Origin: Phycisphaerae bacterium
GTDB lineage: Bacteria; Planctomycetota; Phycisphaerae; Sedimentisphaerales; Anaerobacaceae
DNA length: 64,000 nt
Direction: 5' to 3'
Assembly: GCA_017993835.1 (NCBI GenBank)
Contig: JAGOLX010000002.1
Span: 124,001 to 188,000 of the forward strand
The translations under genes were made by a program, and so were the position numbers. The first letter of the stretch is position 1; every line of letters begins with the position of its first letter. The notes beneath the pieces were generated by a model. It saw nothing but the letters and a program-made list of their open reading frames with translations. It was not told the origin of the DNA and ran no database searches. Below are positions 41,884 to 54,060 of the stretch, piece by piece.

Positions 41884-44673
41884 ATGAGCCACCTTGCATC
41901 GACGAACGACGTCTATAAGACTCTGGGCATCTCCCCGTCGGGCCTCTCGGAATCGCAGGTCCAGGAGCGTCTGACGCAACACGGGCCCAACGAACTGCAG
42001 AGCGTCGCACGATTCAAGCTGCTGACGATGATCCTCTCGCAGTTCTCGAACATGTTCCTGATCCTGCTGCTGTTCGCGAGCTTCGTATCCTGGCTCACCG
42101 GCGCGGGCGGAGACGCCCTGATCATCGCGTGCATCGTCCTGGCCAATGCGACGATCAGCTTCATCCAGGAGTACAAGGCCGAGCAGTCGCTCAAGTCGTT
42201 GCAGAGCATGATGGCGGACCTCACGCACGTCATCCGCGATGGGACCGTCAAACGAATCCCCGCCAAGCTCATTGTCCCGGGCGACCTCGTCCAGGTCGAA
42301 GCGGGCGACCGCGTCCCCGCCGACGGCGTCATCCTCGAGTGCATCAACGGCATGGTCAACGAGTCCTCCCTCACCGGCGAATCGGTCCCGGTGTCAAAGC
42401 GGGCCTACCGCCCGATGGGCGAAAAGGAGAAGGTAAGAGGGTCGGAAGGCAAGAAGGCAAGCATGGAAGAAGACAAGACTGTCCGACCTTCCGACCTTCT
42501 CACCTTCTCACCTTCTGTGTCCGATCTGCCTTTTTCTGCGGCCGAGCCTCACGACGAAGAGAAGGTCTTCGCCGGCACGACCCTCAGCTACGGCCGATTG
42601 ACTTTTCTCGTACGCCAGACGGGGATGGGCACGCGGATCGGCAGCATCGCCCGGGTGACCACCGATATCGGCATGGAGAAGAGCCCGCTGCAGGTCGAGC
42701 TGGACGCCATCGGTCATCGGATCGCCCGAATCGCGGCGGGCATCTGCCTGGCGGTCTTCCTGATCATGGCAGTCCGCTACGATCTGACCCTCACCTCGCT
42801 CAAGGACGCGTTCCTGTTCGCGATCGCGCTGGCGGTGGCCATCGTGCCGGAAGGCCTGCCCGCGACGGTGACCATCGGCCTGGCCTTCGGCATGAGGAAG
42901 ATGGCCCGCGAGAACGCGATCATCCGCAAGCTCTCCGCGGTCGAGACGCTCGGCTGCACCACCGTGATCTGCACCGACAAGACGGGCACCCTGACGAAGA
43001 ACGAAATGACCGTTCGGGCGGTGTACACGGCGGGCGAGTATCTGAACGTCTCCGGCGCTGGCTACGAGCCGCAAGGCGATTACAGCGACGAAACAGGCAA
43101 GGTCGTCGAATCCGCCGACGAGCGGCTCGTGCGACTGTTGCGACTGGCCGCGCTGTGCAACAACGCCCAGTACACCGCCCACACGGCGCTGGGCGACCCG
43201 ACCGAAATCGCCCTGCTGGTCGCGGCCGTCAAGGCCGACGTCCAGCCTGCTTCGCTTCGGACCCATTTCCCCCGCCTGGACGAGCTGCCCTTCGACTCCG
43301 ACCGGCGGATGATGACCACCGTCCACGAGCACGTGGAGAAGGGAACATTCTTCTCGGCAACGAAAGGCGCTCCCGACCGCATCCTCGATTGCTGCACGCG
43401 ATACTTCGACGGTCGCAGCGTCCTGCCCCTCGACAAGGCGGTCCTCAAGAACCTGTTTGCGGTGCGGTCGCGCATGGCGACGGGCGCGATGCGGGTCCTC
43501 GCCTTCGCGTTCAAGGAGATCCCGACCGCCGATCCCGAGGGTCGCGGCAATCTGGAAGGGGACATGGTCTTCGCCGGGTTCATCGGGATGGCCGACCCAC
43601 CCCGGCCGGACGTCGAGGAGGCCATCCGCCTGTGCAAACGGGCCGGCATCCGTGTCATCATGACCACTGGAGATCAGAAGGAGACCGCCCTGGCCGTCGC
43701 ACGAGAGACCGGCATCGTCCCGATGGACGACGACCAGGTCATCCTCGCGCAGGAACTGCGGGCCCTGAGCGACGCCCAGCTCGACCACACCCTGGAGCAG
43801 GTCAGTGTCTTCGCTCAGATCTCGCCCGAGGACAAAATGCGCCTGGTCGAGAGCCTCAAGCGGCAAGGCGAGATCGTCGCCATGACCGGCGACGGAGTGA
43901 ACGACGCCCCCGCCCTCAAACGCGCCGACATCGGCGTCGCCATGGGCAAGAGCGGCACGGACATCGCCAAGGACGCCTCGAAGATGGTTATCGCCGACGA
44001 CTCGTTCTCCTCGATCGTCACCGCGGTCATGGAGGGACGGGCCATCTACGACAACATCAAGAAGTTCATTCTCTACGCCTTCTCCGGGATCACCGCGGAG
44101 TTCTTCGTCGTCTGCTTCTCCCTGCTGCCGGGCGTCGGACAACTCCTGTCGGCGATCCAGATTCTCTGGATCGATCTGGGGGTCGAGGTGCTGCCGGCCC
44201 TGTCGTTGAGCATGGACCCGCCGGCGCCGGGTATCATGGTGCGAAAGCCCCGCAAGCGACAGGACCGCCTGATCGACAAGGACCTGCTGCTGCACGTCGG
44301 CTTCAACAGCACGATCATCGCGATCGGGGCCGTGCTGCTGTACTTCTGTTACCGGTGGGCGGGCGCGCCCGAGAAGGCCGCGACGCTGCCTCTGGTGTCG
44401 ATGGTTCTGTTCCAGATGTTCAATATCTTCAACTGCCGCAACCCCAAGGGCTCGATTCTCAATCGCTCGCTCTGGAAGAATCGGTACGTGCTCGGCGCCG
44501 TCGGAATCTCGACCCTGGCGACGGTGCTGCTCGTGTCGCTGCCCGGGTCCGCGAGGATGTTCCATGTGACGCCCTTGTCCGTGGCCGACTGGGGGATCAT
44601 GGCGGTCGTCGCCGCGTCGATCATCGCGTTGAACGAGGTGGGCAAGGGGATCGTGTACCGCCGGGCCGCCTGA
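41884..44673 (+). CDS. Calcium-type P-type ATPase with an in-frame repeat insertion
   Basis: 929 residues, type II P-ATPase. Seen in order are the actuator motif SSLTGESVPV, the M4 motif VAIVPEGLPATVTIGLAF, the phosphorylation site CTDKTGTLTKNE with Asp365, and GDGVNDAPALKRADIGVAMG. The PEGLP motif and overall pattern fit calcium (or Mn/Ca) export; sodium or other cations are not excluded. Just after TGESVPVSKRAYRPMG about 40 residues rich in Lys, Glu and Ser interrupt the actuator domain before EEKVFAGTTLSYGRL. They are encoded by an imperfect palindrome (42428-42508). GGAGGA directly precedes the ATG at 41884. Confidence 0.9.
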   Translation: MSHLASTNDVYKTLGISPSGLSESQVQERLTQHGPNELQSVARFKLLTMILSQFSNMFLILLLFASFVSWLTGAGGDALIIACIVLANATISFIQEYKAEQSLKSLQSMMADLTHVIRDGTVKRIPAKLIVPGDLVQVEAGDRVPADGVILECINGMVNESSLTGESVPVSKRAYRPMGEKEKVRGSEGKKASMEEDKTVRPSDLLTFSPSVSDLPFSAAEPHDEEKVFAGTTLSYGRLTFLVRQTGMGTRIGSIARVTTDIGMEKSPLQVELDAIGHRIARIAAGICLAVFLIMAVRYDLTLTSLKDAFLFAIALAVAIVPEGLPATVTIGLAFGMRKMARENAIIRKLSAVETLGCTTVICTDKTGTLTKNEMTVRAVYTAGEYLNVSGAGYEPQGDYSDETGKVVESADERLVRLLRLAALCNNAQYTAHTALGDPTEIALLVAAVKADVQPASLRTHFPRLDELPFDSDRRMMTTVHEHVEKGTFFSATKGAPDRILDCCTRYFDGRSVLPLDKAVLKNLFAVRSRMATGAMRVLAFAFKEIPTADPEGRGNLEGDMVFAGFIGMADPPRPDVEEAIRLCKRAGIRVIMTTGDQKETALAVARETGIVPMDDDQVILAQELRALSDAQLDHTLEQVSVFAQISPEDKMRLVESLKRQGEIVAMTGDGVNDAPALKRADIGVAMGKSGTDIAKDASKMVIADDSFSSIVTAVMEGRAIYDNIKKFILYAFSGITAEFFVVCFSLLPGVGQLLSAIQILWIDLGVEVLPALSLSMDPPAPGIMVRKPRKRQDRLIDKDLLLHVGFNSTIIAIGAVLLYFCYRWAGAPEKAATLPLVSMVLFQMFNIFNCRNPKGSILNRSLWKNRYVLGAVGISTLATVLLVSLPGSARMFHVTPLSVADWGIMAVVAASIIALNEVGKGIVYRRAA
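42428..42508. repeat. Imperfect inverted repeat inserted in the P-type ATPase gene
   Basis: The 22-nt arms at 42428-42449 and 42487-42508 are complementary apart from two positions; the motif is AGAAGGTNAGANGGTCGGAA. It stays in frame, adding Lys/Glu-rich sequence on one arm and SDLLTFSPS on the other. I did not find a second copy in the window. Confidence 0.7.
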
Positions 44674-44980
44674 CGGGTGGCAGCGGAGCCCAAAGAATTG
44701 TGCGTCCCTTCCTCCGTCGCGGGCGGAGGGTCCGAGAATGGCCATGACTCGCGACTTCGTCCCCGGACGTTTATCGGGACCTTCCGGGCCGGCTGTCGCG
44801 CGGGGCTGCGCGCCTTGATTTACAGGCCCAAATCGGGTATCCTAAGGGAACAATTGGACTGGGGGTCCTGAACAGGTAGGGGGGTGCCTACAGACTGTCG
44901 CACCGGGATCGTTTTCATGCTGAAGGTCCAGGTTCGGCGGGCACCGCTCGGGTCAATGCCACATAGGGGGTGGTGGGACA

Positions 44981-45547
44981 ATGACCTGCCCAAGGGGGAT
45001 GCATTGGAGGTCGCTGCTGGTGTCGGCGGCGCTGGCCTTCGGGCTGGCCGCACGCGGAGACGGTGCGCCCGCGACCTACGATCTGTGCATCGAGCAGAGC
45101 CCCGCCCGGGCCGGCAGAATCACGCCGGGCTCGGGGACACACCAATTCTCCGCCGACTCCCTGGTCACGCTGGTCGCGGAACCGCAGCCCGGTTATCAAT
45201 TCGCCTATTGGCTTGGCGACGTCGTCGATCCCAGCGCCAAGGAGACTACCGTACACGTCAATGCAGCGAAAGTGATTGTCGCGGTCTTCCGGCCCGCCGA
45301 GGACGACCCCTTCGAGAGACGACCCTCCAGCGGGGGCGGCGGAGGCCAGCTCTGGCCCGCGGTCACCGATCTGAGCACCCCCGCCTTCACCGCCCCCAGC
45401 GGCGGCGGGACCACTACGACCACGGTCATCACCATCCCCACCCCCGAGCCGACAACGCTCGCGCTCCTGGCTCTCGGCGCAGTCGCCCTCCGCCGACGGG
45501 CCCGAGGCCCCGCCCGTCGCGCTGCGTGCAGGCTCGCAAAGGCATGA
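44981..45547 (+). CDS. PEP-CTERM protein with an InlB-like B-repeat
   Basis: 188 residues. A Sec signal (SLLVSAALAFGLAARGDGA) is followed by a divergent InlB B-repeat-like domain (about residues 32-105, with GRITPGSGTHQFSADSLVTL and GYQFAYWLGD as hallmarks). A Gly/Thr-rich linker then leads to the sorting tail PTPEPTTLALLALGAVAL plus RRRAR. This is a canonical PEP-CTERM signal with Pro-Glu-Pro. The protein should be surface-displayed; such domains bind glycans or proteins. The start at 44981 has GGTGG about 4 nt upstream; an ATG six codons later (44999) with AAGGGGG directly before it is also possible. Confidence 0.78.
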   Translation: MTCPRGMHWRSLLVSAALAFGLAARGDGAPATYDLCIEQSPARAGRITPGSGTHQFSADSLVTLVAEPQPGYQFAYWLGDVVDPSAKETTVHVNAAKVIVAVFRPAEDDPFERRPSSGGGGGQLWPAVTDLSTPAFTAPSGGGTTTTTVITIPTPEPTTLALLALGAVALRRRARGPARRAACRLAKA

Positions 45548-45787
45548 GATGGCAGGACGGGCCGCACCCGTTGAAAACCCGCCTGCGCCGCCGGCGTGCC
45601 CTCTTGCGTCGGGCGCCTTCGCGGGGTAAACTCGCGCCTTGTGATCGAGGGCAGGGAGTGTTCCCCCGCCCAAACCCGACAACTGGAGAAGATCGGATAA
45701 CCGAATTCAACAACTGATAGTCGCGTAGCTTCGGCTGCTGTCCACATCGAAACTGGCAATTTCAATCTCAGGACGGCGCTTCGAGGT
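45548..45787. other. Intergenic region before the restriction-modification operon
   Basis: About 240 bp with no credible gene. Together with the hairpins at 45788-45887 it separates the PEP-CTERM gene from the methyltransferase gene. No convincing promoter boxes were found. Confidence 0.45.
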
Positions 45788-45887
45788 ACGCCCACAAGCT
45801 GGGCGTGCCCGAAAGCGTTCCTGAGAGGGCATGCCAGTGCCTGATGTGGGGCGTTAGTAGGTCACGCCCCTCTGATCTTTCAGGCAC
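45788..45887 (+). promoter_or_regulatory. Structured leader with competing hairpins upstream of the RM operon
   Basis: Hairpin 1: ACGCCC (45788-45793) with GGGCGT (45801-45806). Hairpin 2 is nested: GTGCCTGA (45837-45844) with TCAGGCAC (45880-45887), and inside it GGGGCGT (45848-45854) with ACGCCCC (45864-45870). The four ACGCCC/GGGCGT arms can also pair across hairpins, so two alternative folds exist. The region ends 65 nt before the methyltransferase start, a natural position for a regulatory leader. Confidence 0.5.
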
Positions 45888-45952
45888 GACACACCTTCAC
45901 AGGAACAAGCCATCCTTCGACAGGGCTGATTCGCACGCGAGCGAGGATGCCC

Positions 45953-47863
45953 ATGTCCAAGGAGACAAATGGGAAGGGGAGAGTCGGTCCGGCCAAAGGT
46001 GATTTTGTCACGCCGCCTGACGTGCCGGAAACTGACGAGCGTGCGGATGCGCTGCCCGCACAAGAGGAATTCTGGCGACCGCCCGCACGATTCGGAAGCG
46101 TGCCGGTCGAGAAGGAACCACTGGGCTGGGATCGTCGCAAGGGGTACCGCAAGCTCTTCCCGCAGGTCATGTTACCGTTCCAGGTGGTCGAGCGCGTTCA
46201 GTTCGGGCACCCCGACCTGGAACCGAATCGCCTCTTCTGGGGTGACAACCTTCACGTCATGCGCCAACTACCCAGTGAGAGTATTGATCTGATCTACATT
46301 GACCCGCCATTCTTCTCGGGCCGGCAGTACAACGTCATCTTTGGCGACCAGAACGAACTACGCTCGTTCTCCGACATCTGGGAGGGCGGCATGCCCGGAT
46401 ACCTCATCTGGCTCAACGCCCGCCTCTACGAGATGAAACGCCTGCTCAAGAGGACGGGCAGTATCTATGTGCATTGTGACTGGCACGCCAGCCACTACAT
46501 CAAGGCCGAGATGGATAGGATCCTCGGTTTCGATAACTTCCGGAATGAGATCATATGGCATTACGAGAAGTGGACGGCTAACTCGCGGAGTCTTCAGAAG
46601 AACCATGACGTCATCTTGTTCTACTCCCGGACCGACAACTGGACGTTCAATATCCAGAAGGAGGTTACCGAGAATCTGGCCGAGAAGCATAAGAAGGGGT
46701 ATTTGATTGGCGGTGGTTATGGTTCGACAGGACTTGTTGTCTATGACCGCAATCATCCGGACGCCAAAGAGAAGATAGAATCGGGAAAGTATAACGTAGT
46801 CTATGCCGATAAGGAGGGGAAGCCATTGAGCGACGTGTTTCGGATTCCTTTCATCAATCCAGTTGCTAAAGAACGCATAGGATATCCAACACAAAAGCCC
46901 GAGAGGCTTCTCGAGCGCATTGTACTTCTTGGCAGCAATGAAGGGGATGTCGTGGCCGACTTCTTTGCCGGAGGGGGTACGTCCGCGTCCGTCGCTCAAC
47001 GTCTTGGTCGCCGTTGGATCGCCTGCGACCAATCCCGTGTGGCAGTGGCGATCACCGCCGATCGGCTGACGCGACAGGTGGAGGAGCACGTCGGCAAGTT
47101 ATTCCGCGTGCCAGACTTCACGGTCGAGCATTGGGGTGTGTACGAAGCCAAGCGGCTGGGCGAAGCACCGCGCGAACAGTTTCGTGCCTTTGTCTTGAAA
47201 TGCTTCGGGGCAGCGATAGAGGAAAGCGAAGAGGGCATCCACGGCTACAAAGGCGCGATTCCGGTTTGGGTCGGCGAGCCGGATCAGAAGAAGAGCGTGA
47301 CAGCGCCGAACGTGCAGGCATTCGCCAACGCCATTCGCAAGACCTTGCGATACAAACAGGACAACCTCCGTGACGGCATCATGCTGGCCTGGGCCTTTCG
47401 TCTCGATGCGATGGAGGCAGCGGAGCGACTGAGGCGACTGGAACGGACAGACCTGAACTTCATCCGTCTGGATACGATTCGTATCGATTCCCTGCGTTTC
47501 CGCGAGCATGTGACGGCCCTTTCGACAGACCACGCCGACTATGAAAACTTCCTGACTTTCGTTCAGCCGCCTAGGGTGGAGGTGGGCTACAAGCGTATTT
47601 TGCTTCGTACCTACAAATTCGACGTGAGCGAGACGGTAGTCCTGAACCCCGGTGGCAGGATCATCAACGTACAATGGGACTTCGATTACGACAGGCGGTT
47701 CAGCAGCACGCCCGGCTATTCCTTTGCGCGCGGCAGCAAAAAGGAACCGGTGCTCCAAGTGCAATACGAATTCCCATCAGAGGGCAAACAGCGGATCGCC
47801 TGCAAGGTGCAAGATGACATGGGCGGCGAGGGGCTGTGGACAGCCGAGATTGAGGTGAGTTGA
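45953..47863 (+). CDS. Type III-like DNA methyltransferase (Mod)
   Basis: 636 residues, beta-class N6-adenine or N4-cytosine methyltransferase. The catalytic motif comes first (IDPPFFSGRQYN, D117-P-P-F) and the S-adenosylmethionine motif later (DFFAGGGTS, about 336-344), with TQKPERLLERIV between them. The segment between the motifs, about 200-320, should hold target recognition and is visibly more AT-rich at the DNA level (about 46550-46980). It would protect the recognition site and give the helicase/nuclease subunits their specificity. The ATG at 45953 has GAGG 6 nt upstream; an ATG two codons earlier is alternative. The next gene begins 3 nt after its stop, so the operon is tightly coupled. 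Confidence 0.88.
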   Translation: MSKETNGKGRVGPAKGDFVTPPDVPETDERADALPAQEEFWRPPARFGSVPVEKEPLGWDRRKGYRKLFPQVMLPFQVVERVQFGHPDLEPNRLFWGDNLHVMRQLPSESIDLIYIDPPFFSGRQYNVIFGDQNELRSFSDIWEGGMPGYLIWLNARLYEMKRLLKRTGSIYVHCDWHASHYIKAEMDRILGFDNFRNEIIWHYEKWTANSRSLQKNHDVILFYSRTDNWTFNIQKEVTENLAEKHKKGYLIGGGYGSTGLVVYDRNHPDAKEKIESGKYNVVYADKEGKPLSDVFRIPFINPVAKERIGYPTQKPERLLERIVLLGSNEGDVVADFFAGGGTSASVAQRLGRRWIACDQSRVAVAITADRLTRQVEEHVGKLFRVPDFTVEHWGVYEAKRLGEAPREQFRAFVLKCFGAAIEESEEGIHGYKGAIPVWVGEPDQKKSVTAPNVQAFANAIRKTLRYKQDNLRDGIMLAWAFRLDAMEAAERLRRLERTDLNFIRLDTIRIDSLRFREHVTALSTDHADYENFLTFVQPPRVEVGYKRILLRTYKFDVSETVVLNPGGRIINVQWDFDYDRRFSSTPGYSFARGSKKEPVLQVQYEFPSEGKQRIACKVQDDMGGEGLWTAEIEVS

Positions 47864-47866
47864 CCC

Positions 47867-49885
47867 ATGTTCAATCAGTTTGCGAAATACGAGGATGCCT
47901 TTGGAGACTGGCGCCGGGATGGAATGCCACGTTTGAAGGCTGACTCGTACAAGTACATCGAGTTTCTTACGTCTCCCGACGATGAACAGGCGGCGAGACC
48001 GGGCACGCTCTGGCCACATCAGTGGGAATCCTTCCTGCGCGTGGTCTACGCTCACGAGGTTCTGGGCAAGGCCGAAATCGGAGCAGATGGGCTCCTACTG
48101 AACATCGTGACAGGCGGCGGCAAGACGGCAGTGATTGCGGCAGTCGTCGCATGGCTGCGGATCGCCCATAACATCCAGAAATTCGCGATGCTTTGCCCGA
48201 ATCTTATCGTGCGTGACCGGTTGGAGGACGATTTCCAAGGAGGTAAGGTCTTCAAGGACCGCGACCTTCTGCCGGCGTGGACGGCCTACCGCGCCGAGGA
48301 CTTCATTCTGACGACGCTGGGCAGCGGCAAAGAAGGCGGCTGGGCCAGCCTGCTCAGTGCCAGCATCGTGCTCGGCAACATCCACCAGTTCTACTTGAGC
48401 AACAAGAGTGGCCAGAGCAACCTGTCGGCGTTGATGAACGGTCCACAATTTGCCCTGTTCAATGACGAAGCGCACAACTCCCCCGCGGCGGAATATGATG
48501 CCACGTTGAAACGAATGCGTGAGAAGATCATCCTGCGGGTGGACACCACGGCCACGCCCGATCGGGCCGATGGCAGGGCTCCTGACAGCGAGATGATCTA
48601 CGAGTATGGTGTGACCGATGCTCTGGCCGACGGGATTGTGAAGACCCCCGTGGTCTACCAGCCAGACATCAAGACAGTGCAGTTGACCTATAGCGATGCT
48701 CGCACCGGTGAAAAGCGTAAAGTTGAAGAGATTGATTGGGATGAAGTGGATCGACTGGGGCTGAACGCCACACAGTGGGTGACGGACGACGAGCCGATGC
48801 GCCAACAAATGGCCATCGCGCTACGTCGCCTTGAGGAGCAAGAACGGCGGGCCAAAGGACGATACCAGCCGATCCTCTTCGTCGTGGCCGTGTGCAAGGC
48901 CGATGCCGAGAAGGCCGAGCAAACACTGAGCAAGTACTTCAAGGTCAGAACCCTGCTCGTGACAGAGGATAGCGATGAAGCAGACCGGCAGAAGGCCCGC
49001 GAACTCGGCAGGCAACAGAAGAGTGGCAAGCCCTACCGAGCCGTGGTCAGCGTGCTCATGCTGCGTGAGGGCTGGGACGTGCCGGAGGTGGGTGTCATCC
49101 TTCTGTTACGCAAGTTCGGGAGCAAGGTCTACGGACAACAAGTGGTCGGCCGTGGCCTGAGACGAGTGCGAGTCAAGGGTGTCGAGTCAACTGAACCGCA
49201 GATTTGCGCTGTAGTTGATCATCCCAAGTTGGATCATCAATGGCTGTGGGACATCTTCAACGCCAAGAAGCGCACCGGCGTTCTGATCGATGACCTTTTC
49301 GATGAGACGGAAGATCTTCCGACGCCCCCGCCGAAGCAGGAACTTGCGAGACCGGATCTGGTGATCGACGTGCCCCCGGCGGATTCTTCAGCAGTAGATG
49401 ATGAGGAGTTTGACGTGGGGAATATCCCGGCGCCACCGAAGCCGATTGAAGACTGGCGAAAGGTGTTGGACGGTATCGCATATGATCCGACAGTAATTGA
49501 AATCACGAAGGTCGGGATTACGGGTGTGGTTGGCAAGGAACTGGGCGGCGAAGGCTGGAAGACCATCCACTCTGCTCCAGACGCGAACCAGCCGGTTGGG
49601 ACAGTTGCGCAGGCAACCGATGAAGCGGTGCGAGAGGCAGTGAAGGAGGGACTGCTTGAGATCGCCGAAACCCTGACAGTTGAGGCGGGCTATGCAGCAG
49701 CGTTCAAGGACAAAGTCTATAGTGCATTACTCCACCACTGTCGGGCCAAGTTTCTCAATGGTTCTTCGTTAGGCTTAGCGGAACGTGCAGAAGTCGATTT
49801 TGCATGGAAGATGCTCCAACAAGTGAAAACCAGAGTCGGAGCCATCCCGGGGTTAACGGCGGGGATCATCGAATATGGCGACTAG
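47867..49885 (+). CDS. Type III-like restriction helicase subunit (Res without nuclease domain)
   Basis: 672 residues, superfamily 2 helicase. Walker A is LLNIVTGGGKTAVIAAV (GGGKT about 82-86), and the Walker B box is FNDEAHNSPA (DEAH about 199-202). SVLMLREGWDVPEV and VVGRGLRRVR are helicase motifs V and VI. Type III Res proteins are about 900-1000 residues and end in a PD-(D/E)XK nuclease domain. Here the C-terminus (after ~500) shows no such motif and the protein is about 300 residues short; the nuclease is the next gene, which overlaps it by 11 nt. It presumably translocates on DNA after Mod binds a site. Confidence 0.87.
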   Translation: MFNQFAKYEDAFGDWRRDGMPRLKADSYKYIEFLTSPDDEQAARPGTLWPHQWESFLRVVYAHEVLGKAEIGADGLLLNIVTGGGKTAVIAAVVAWLRIAHNIQKFAMLCPNLIVRDRLEDDFQGGKVFKDRDLLPAWTAYRAEDFILTTLGSGKEGGWASLLSASIVLGNIHQFYLSNKSGQSNLSALMNGPQFALFNDEAHNSPAAEYDATLKRMREKIILRVDTTATPDRADGRAPDSEMIYEYGVTDALADGIVKTPVVYQPDIKTVQLTYSDARTGEKRKVEEIDWDEVDRLGLNATQWVTDDEPMRQQMAIALRRLEEQERRAKGRYQPILFVVAVCKADAEKAEQTLSKYFKVRTLLVTEDSDEADRQKARELGRQQKSGKPYRAVVSVLMLREGWDVPEVGVILLLRKFGSKVYGQQVVGRGLRRVRVKGVESTEPQICAVVDHPKLDHQWLWDIFNAKKRTGVLIDDLFDETEDLPTPPPKQELARPDLVIDVPPADSSAVDDEEFDVGNIPAPPKPIEDWRKVLDGIAYDPTVIEITKVGITGVVGKELGGEGWKTIHSAPDANQPVGTVAQATDEAVREAVKEGLLEIAETLTVEAGYAAAFKDKVYSALLHHCRAKFLNGSSLGLAERAEVDFAWKMLQQVKTRVGAIPGLTAGIIEYGD

Positions 49886-50225
49886 CATACACGGCCAATA
49901 CGCAAATCCGAAGAAGAGTCCGTGGAACTATGAGAAGTACCAGAGCGACCTGGAGCGGCGAATGATGGAACGCCTGGATCGTGACCCGCACGTTGCGAAA
50001 TGGATGAAGCGCCACGGTGTCACCATCCCCTGGATCGACGGCCAGAAGCACCAACGACGGTACATCCCGGACTTCTTCGTCGAATATGACAACGGGGACA
50101 AGGCTGTCATCGAAGTGAAGGACCCAAGCAGAATTGACTCCGATGATGTCCAGCGCAAACGGAAGGCCGCTCAGATATGGTGCAAACAGCGGCACATGGA
50201 ATACGTTCTGGCGACAGTGCCATAA
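49875..50225 (+). CDS. Small PD-(D/E)XK nuclease (TnsA-like) of the RM operon
   Basis: 116 residues. The catalytic core is complete: Asp66 in RRYIPDFFVEY, then Glu80 and Lys82 in AVIEVKDPSR, with Glu25 or a neighbour in the N-terminal helix as the likely additional ligand. The layout YIPDF...G...IEVK followed by helices (KRKAAQIWCKQRHMEYVLAT) resembles TnsA-type and short phage-type endonucleases. It overlaps the helicase gene by 11 nt, so synthesis is coupled. I infer it is the cutting subunit missing from the helicase protein. No transposase, TnsB or TnsC gene is nearby, so a Tn7-like origin is not supported. Confidence 0.8.
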   Translation: MATSIHGQYANPKKSPWNYEKYQSDLERRMMERLDRDPHVAKWMKRHGVTIPWIDGQKHQRRYIPDFFVEYDNGDKAVIEVKDPSRIDSDDVQRKRKAAQIWCKQRHMEYVLATVP

Positions 50226-50251
50226 GGCAATACGCGCGAAACCTTAGAAGG

Positions 50252-50277
50252 CGGTGTGCGGAGCACACCCTACCGCT
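50252..50277. repeat. Palindromic repeat family B, extragenic copy
   Basis: GGTGTGC and GCACACC pair around a 3-nt loop and share the CTACCGCT flank with the copy inside queG (38663-38688). The stem bases differ at one position per arm and remain paired. Confidence 0.8.
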
Positions 50278-50354
50278 GATGCCGATTCTTTCGTCCCCTC
50301 CGCGTCACTGCGGCTCTGCGCGAGAAAAGAGAATTGGAGGGCTGACGAAATGAG

Positions 50355-50392
50355 GAAGGGAGAAGGCAGCGTCGAGGCCGCCTTCTCCCTTC
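50355..50392. terminator. Strong hairpin between convergent operons
   Basis: GAAGGGAGAAGGC (50355-50367) and GCCTTCTCCCTTC (50380-50392) form a perfect 13-bp stem with a 12-nt loop. It lies between the nuclease gene end (plus) and the GH2 gene end (minus) and could stop transcription from both sides. No T-run follows on either strand, so it is not a classical intrinsic terminator. Confidence 0.5.
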
Positions 50393-50424
50393 AATCCCGT
50401 GTCACTATGTCCTGGCCGCGTCGG

Positions 50425-54060
<3,636 letters not shown>

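Noticed and set aside
44680-44730. Possible terminator after the P-type ATPase (CCTCCG/CGGAGG stem)
   Set aside because: The stem is short and no T-run follows, so I did not list it.
42508-44745. 745-codon minus-strand frame opposite the P-type ATPase
   Set aside because: The plus strand carries all P-type ATPase motifs; the minus frame has none.
49875-50225. Tn7-like transposon component because of the TnsA-like nuclease
   Set aside because: No TnsB, TnsC or TniQ gene and no terminal repeats nearby; the gene overlaps the RM helicase instead.
45947-50225. DISARM or BREX system
   Set aside because: A methyltransferase and helicase are present, but the DrmB, DrmC, BrxC/PglZ and BrxL components are absent.
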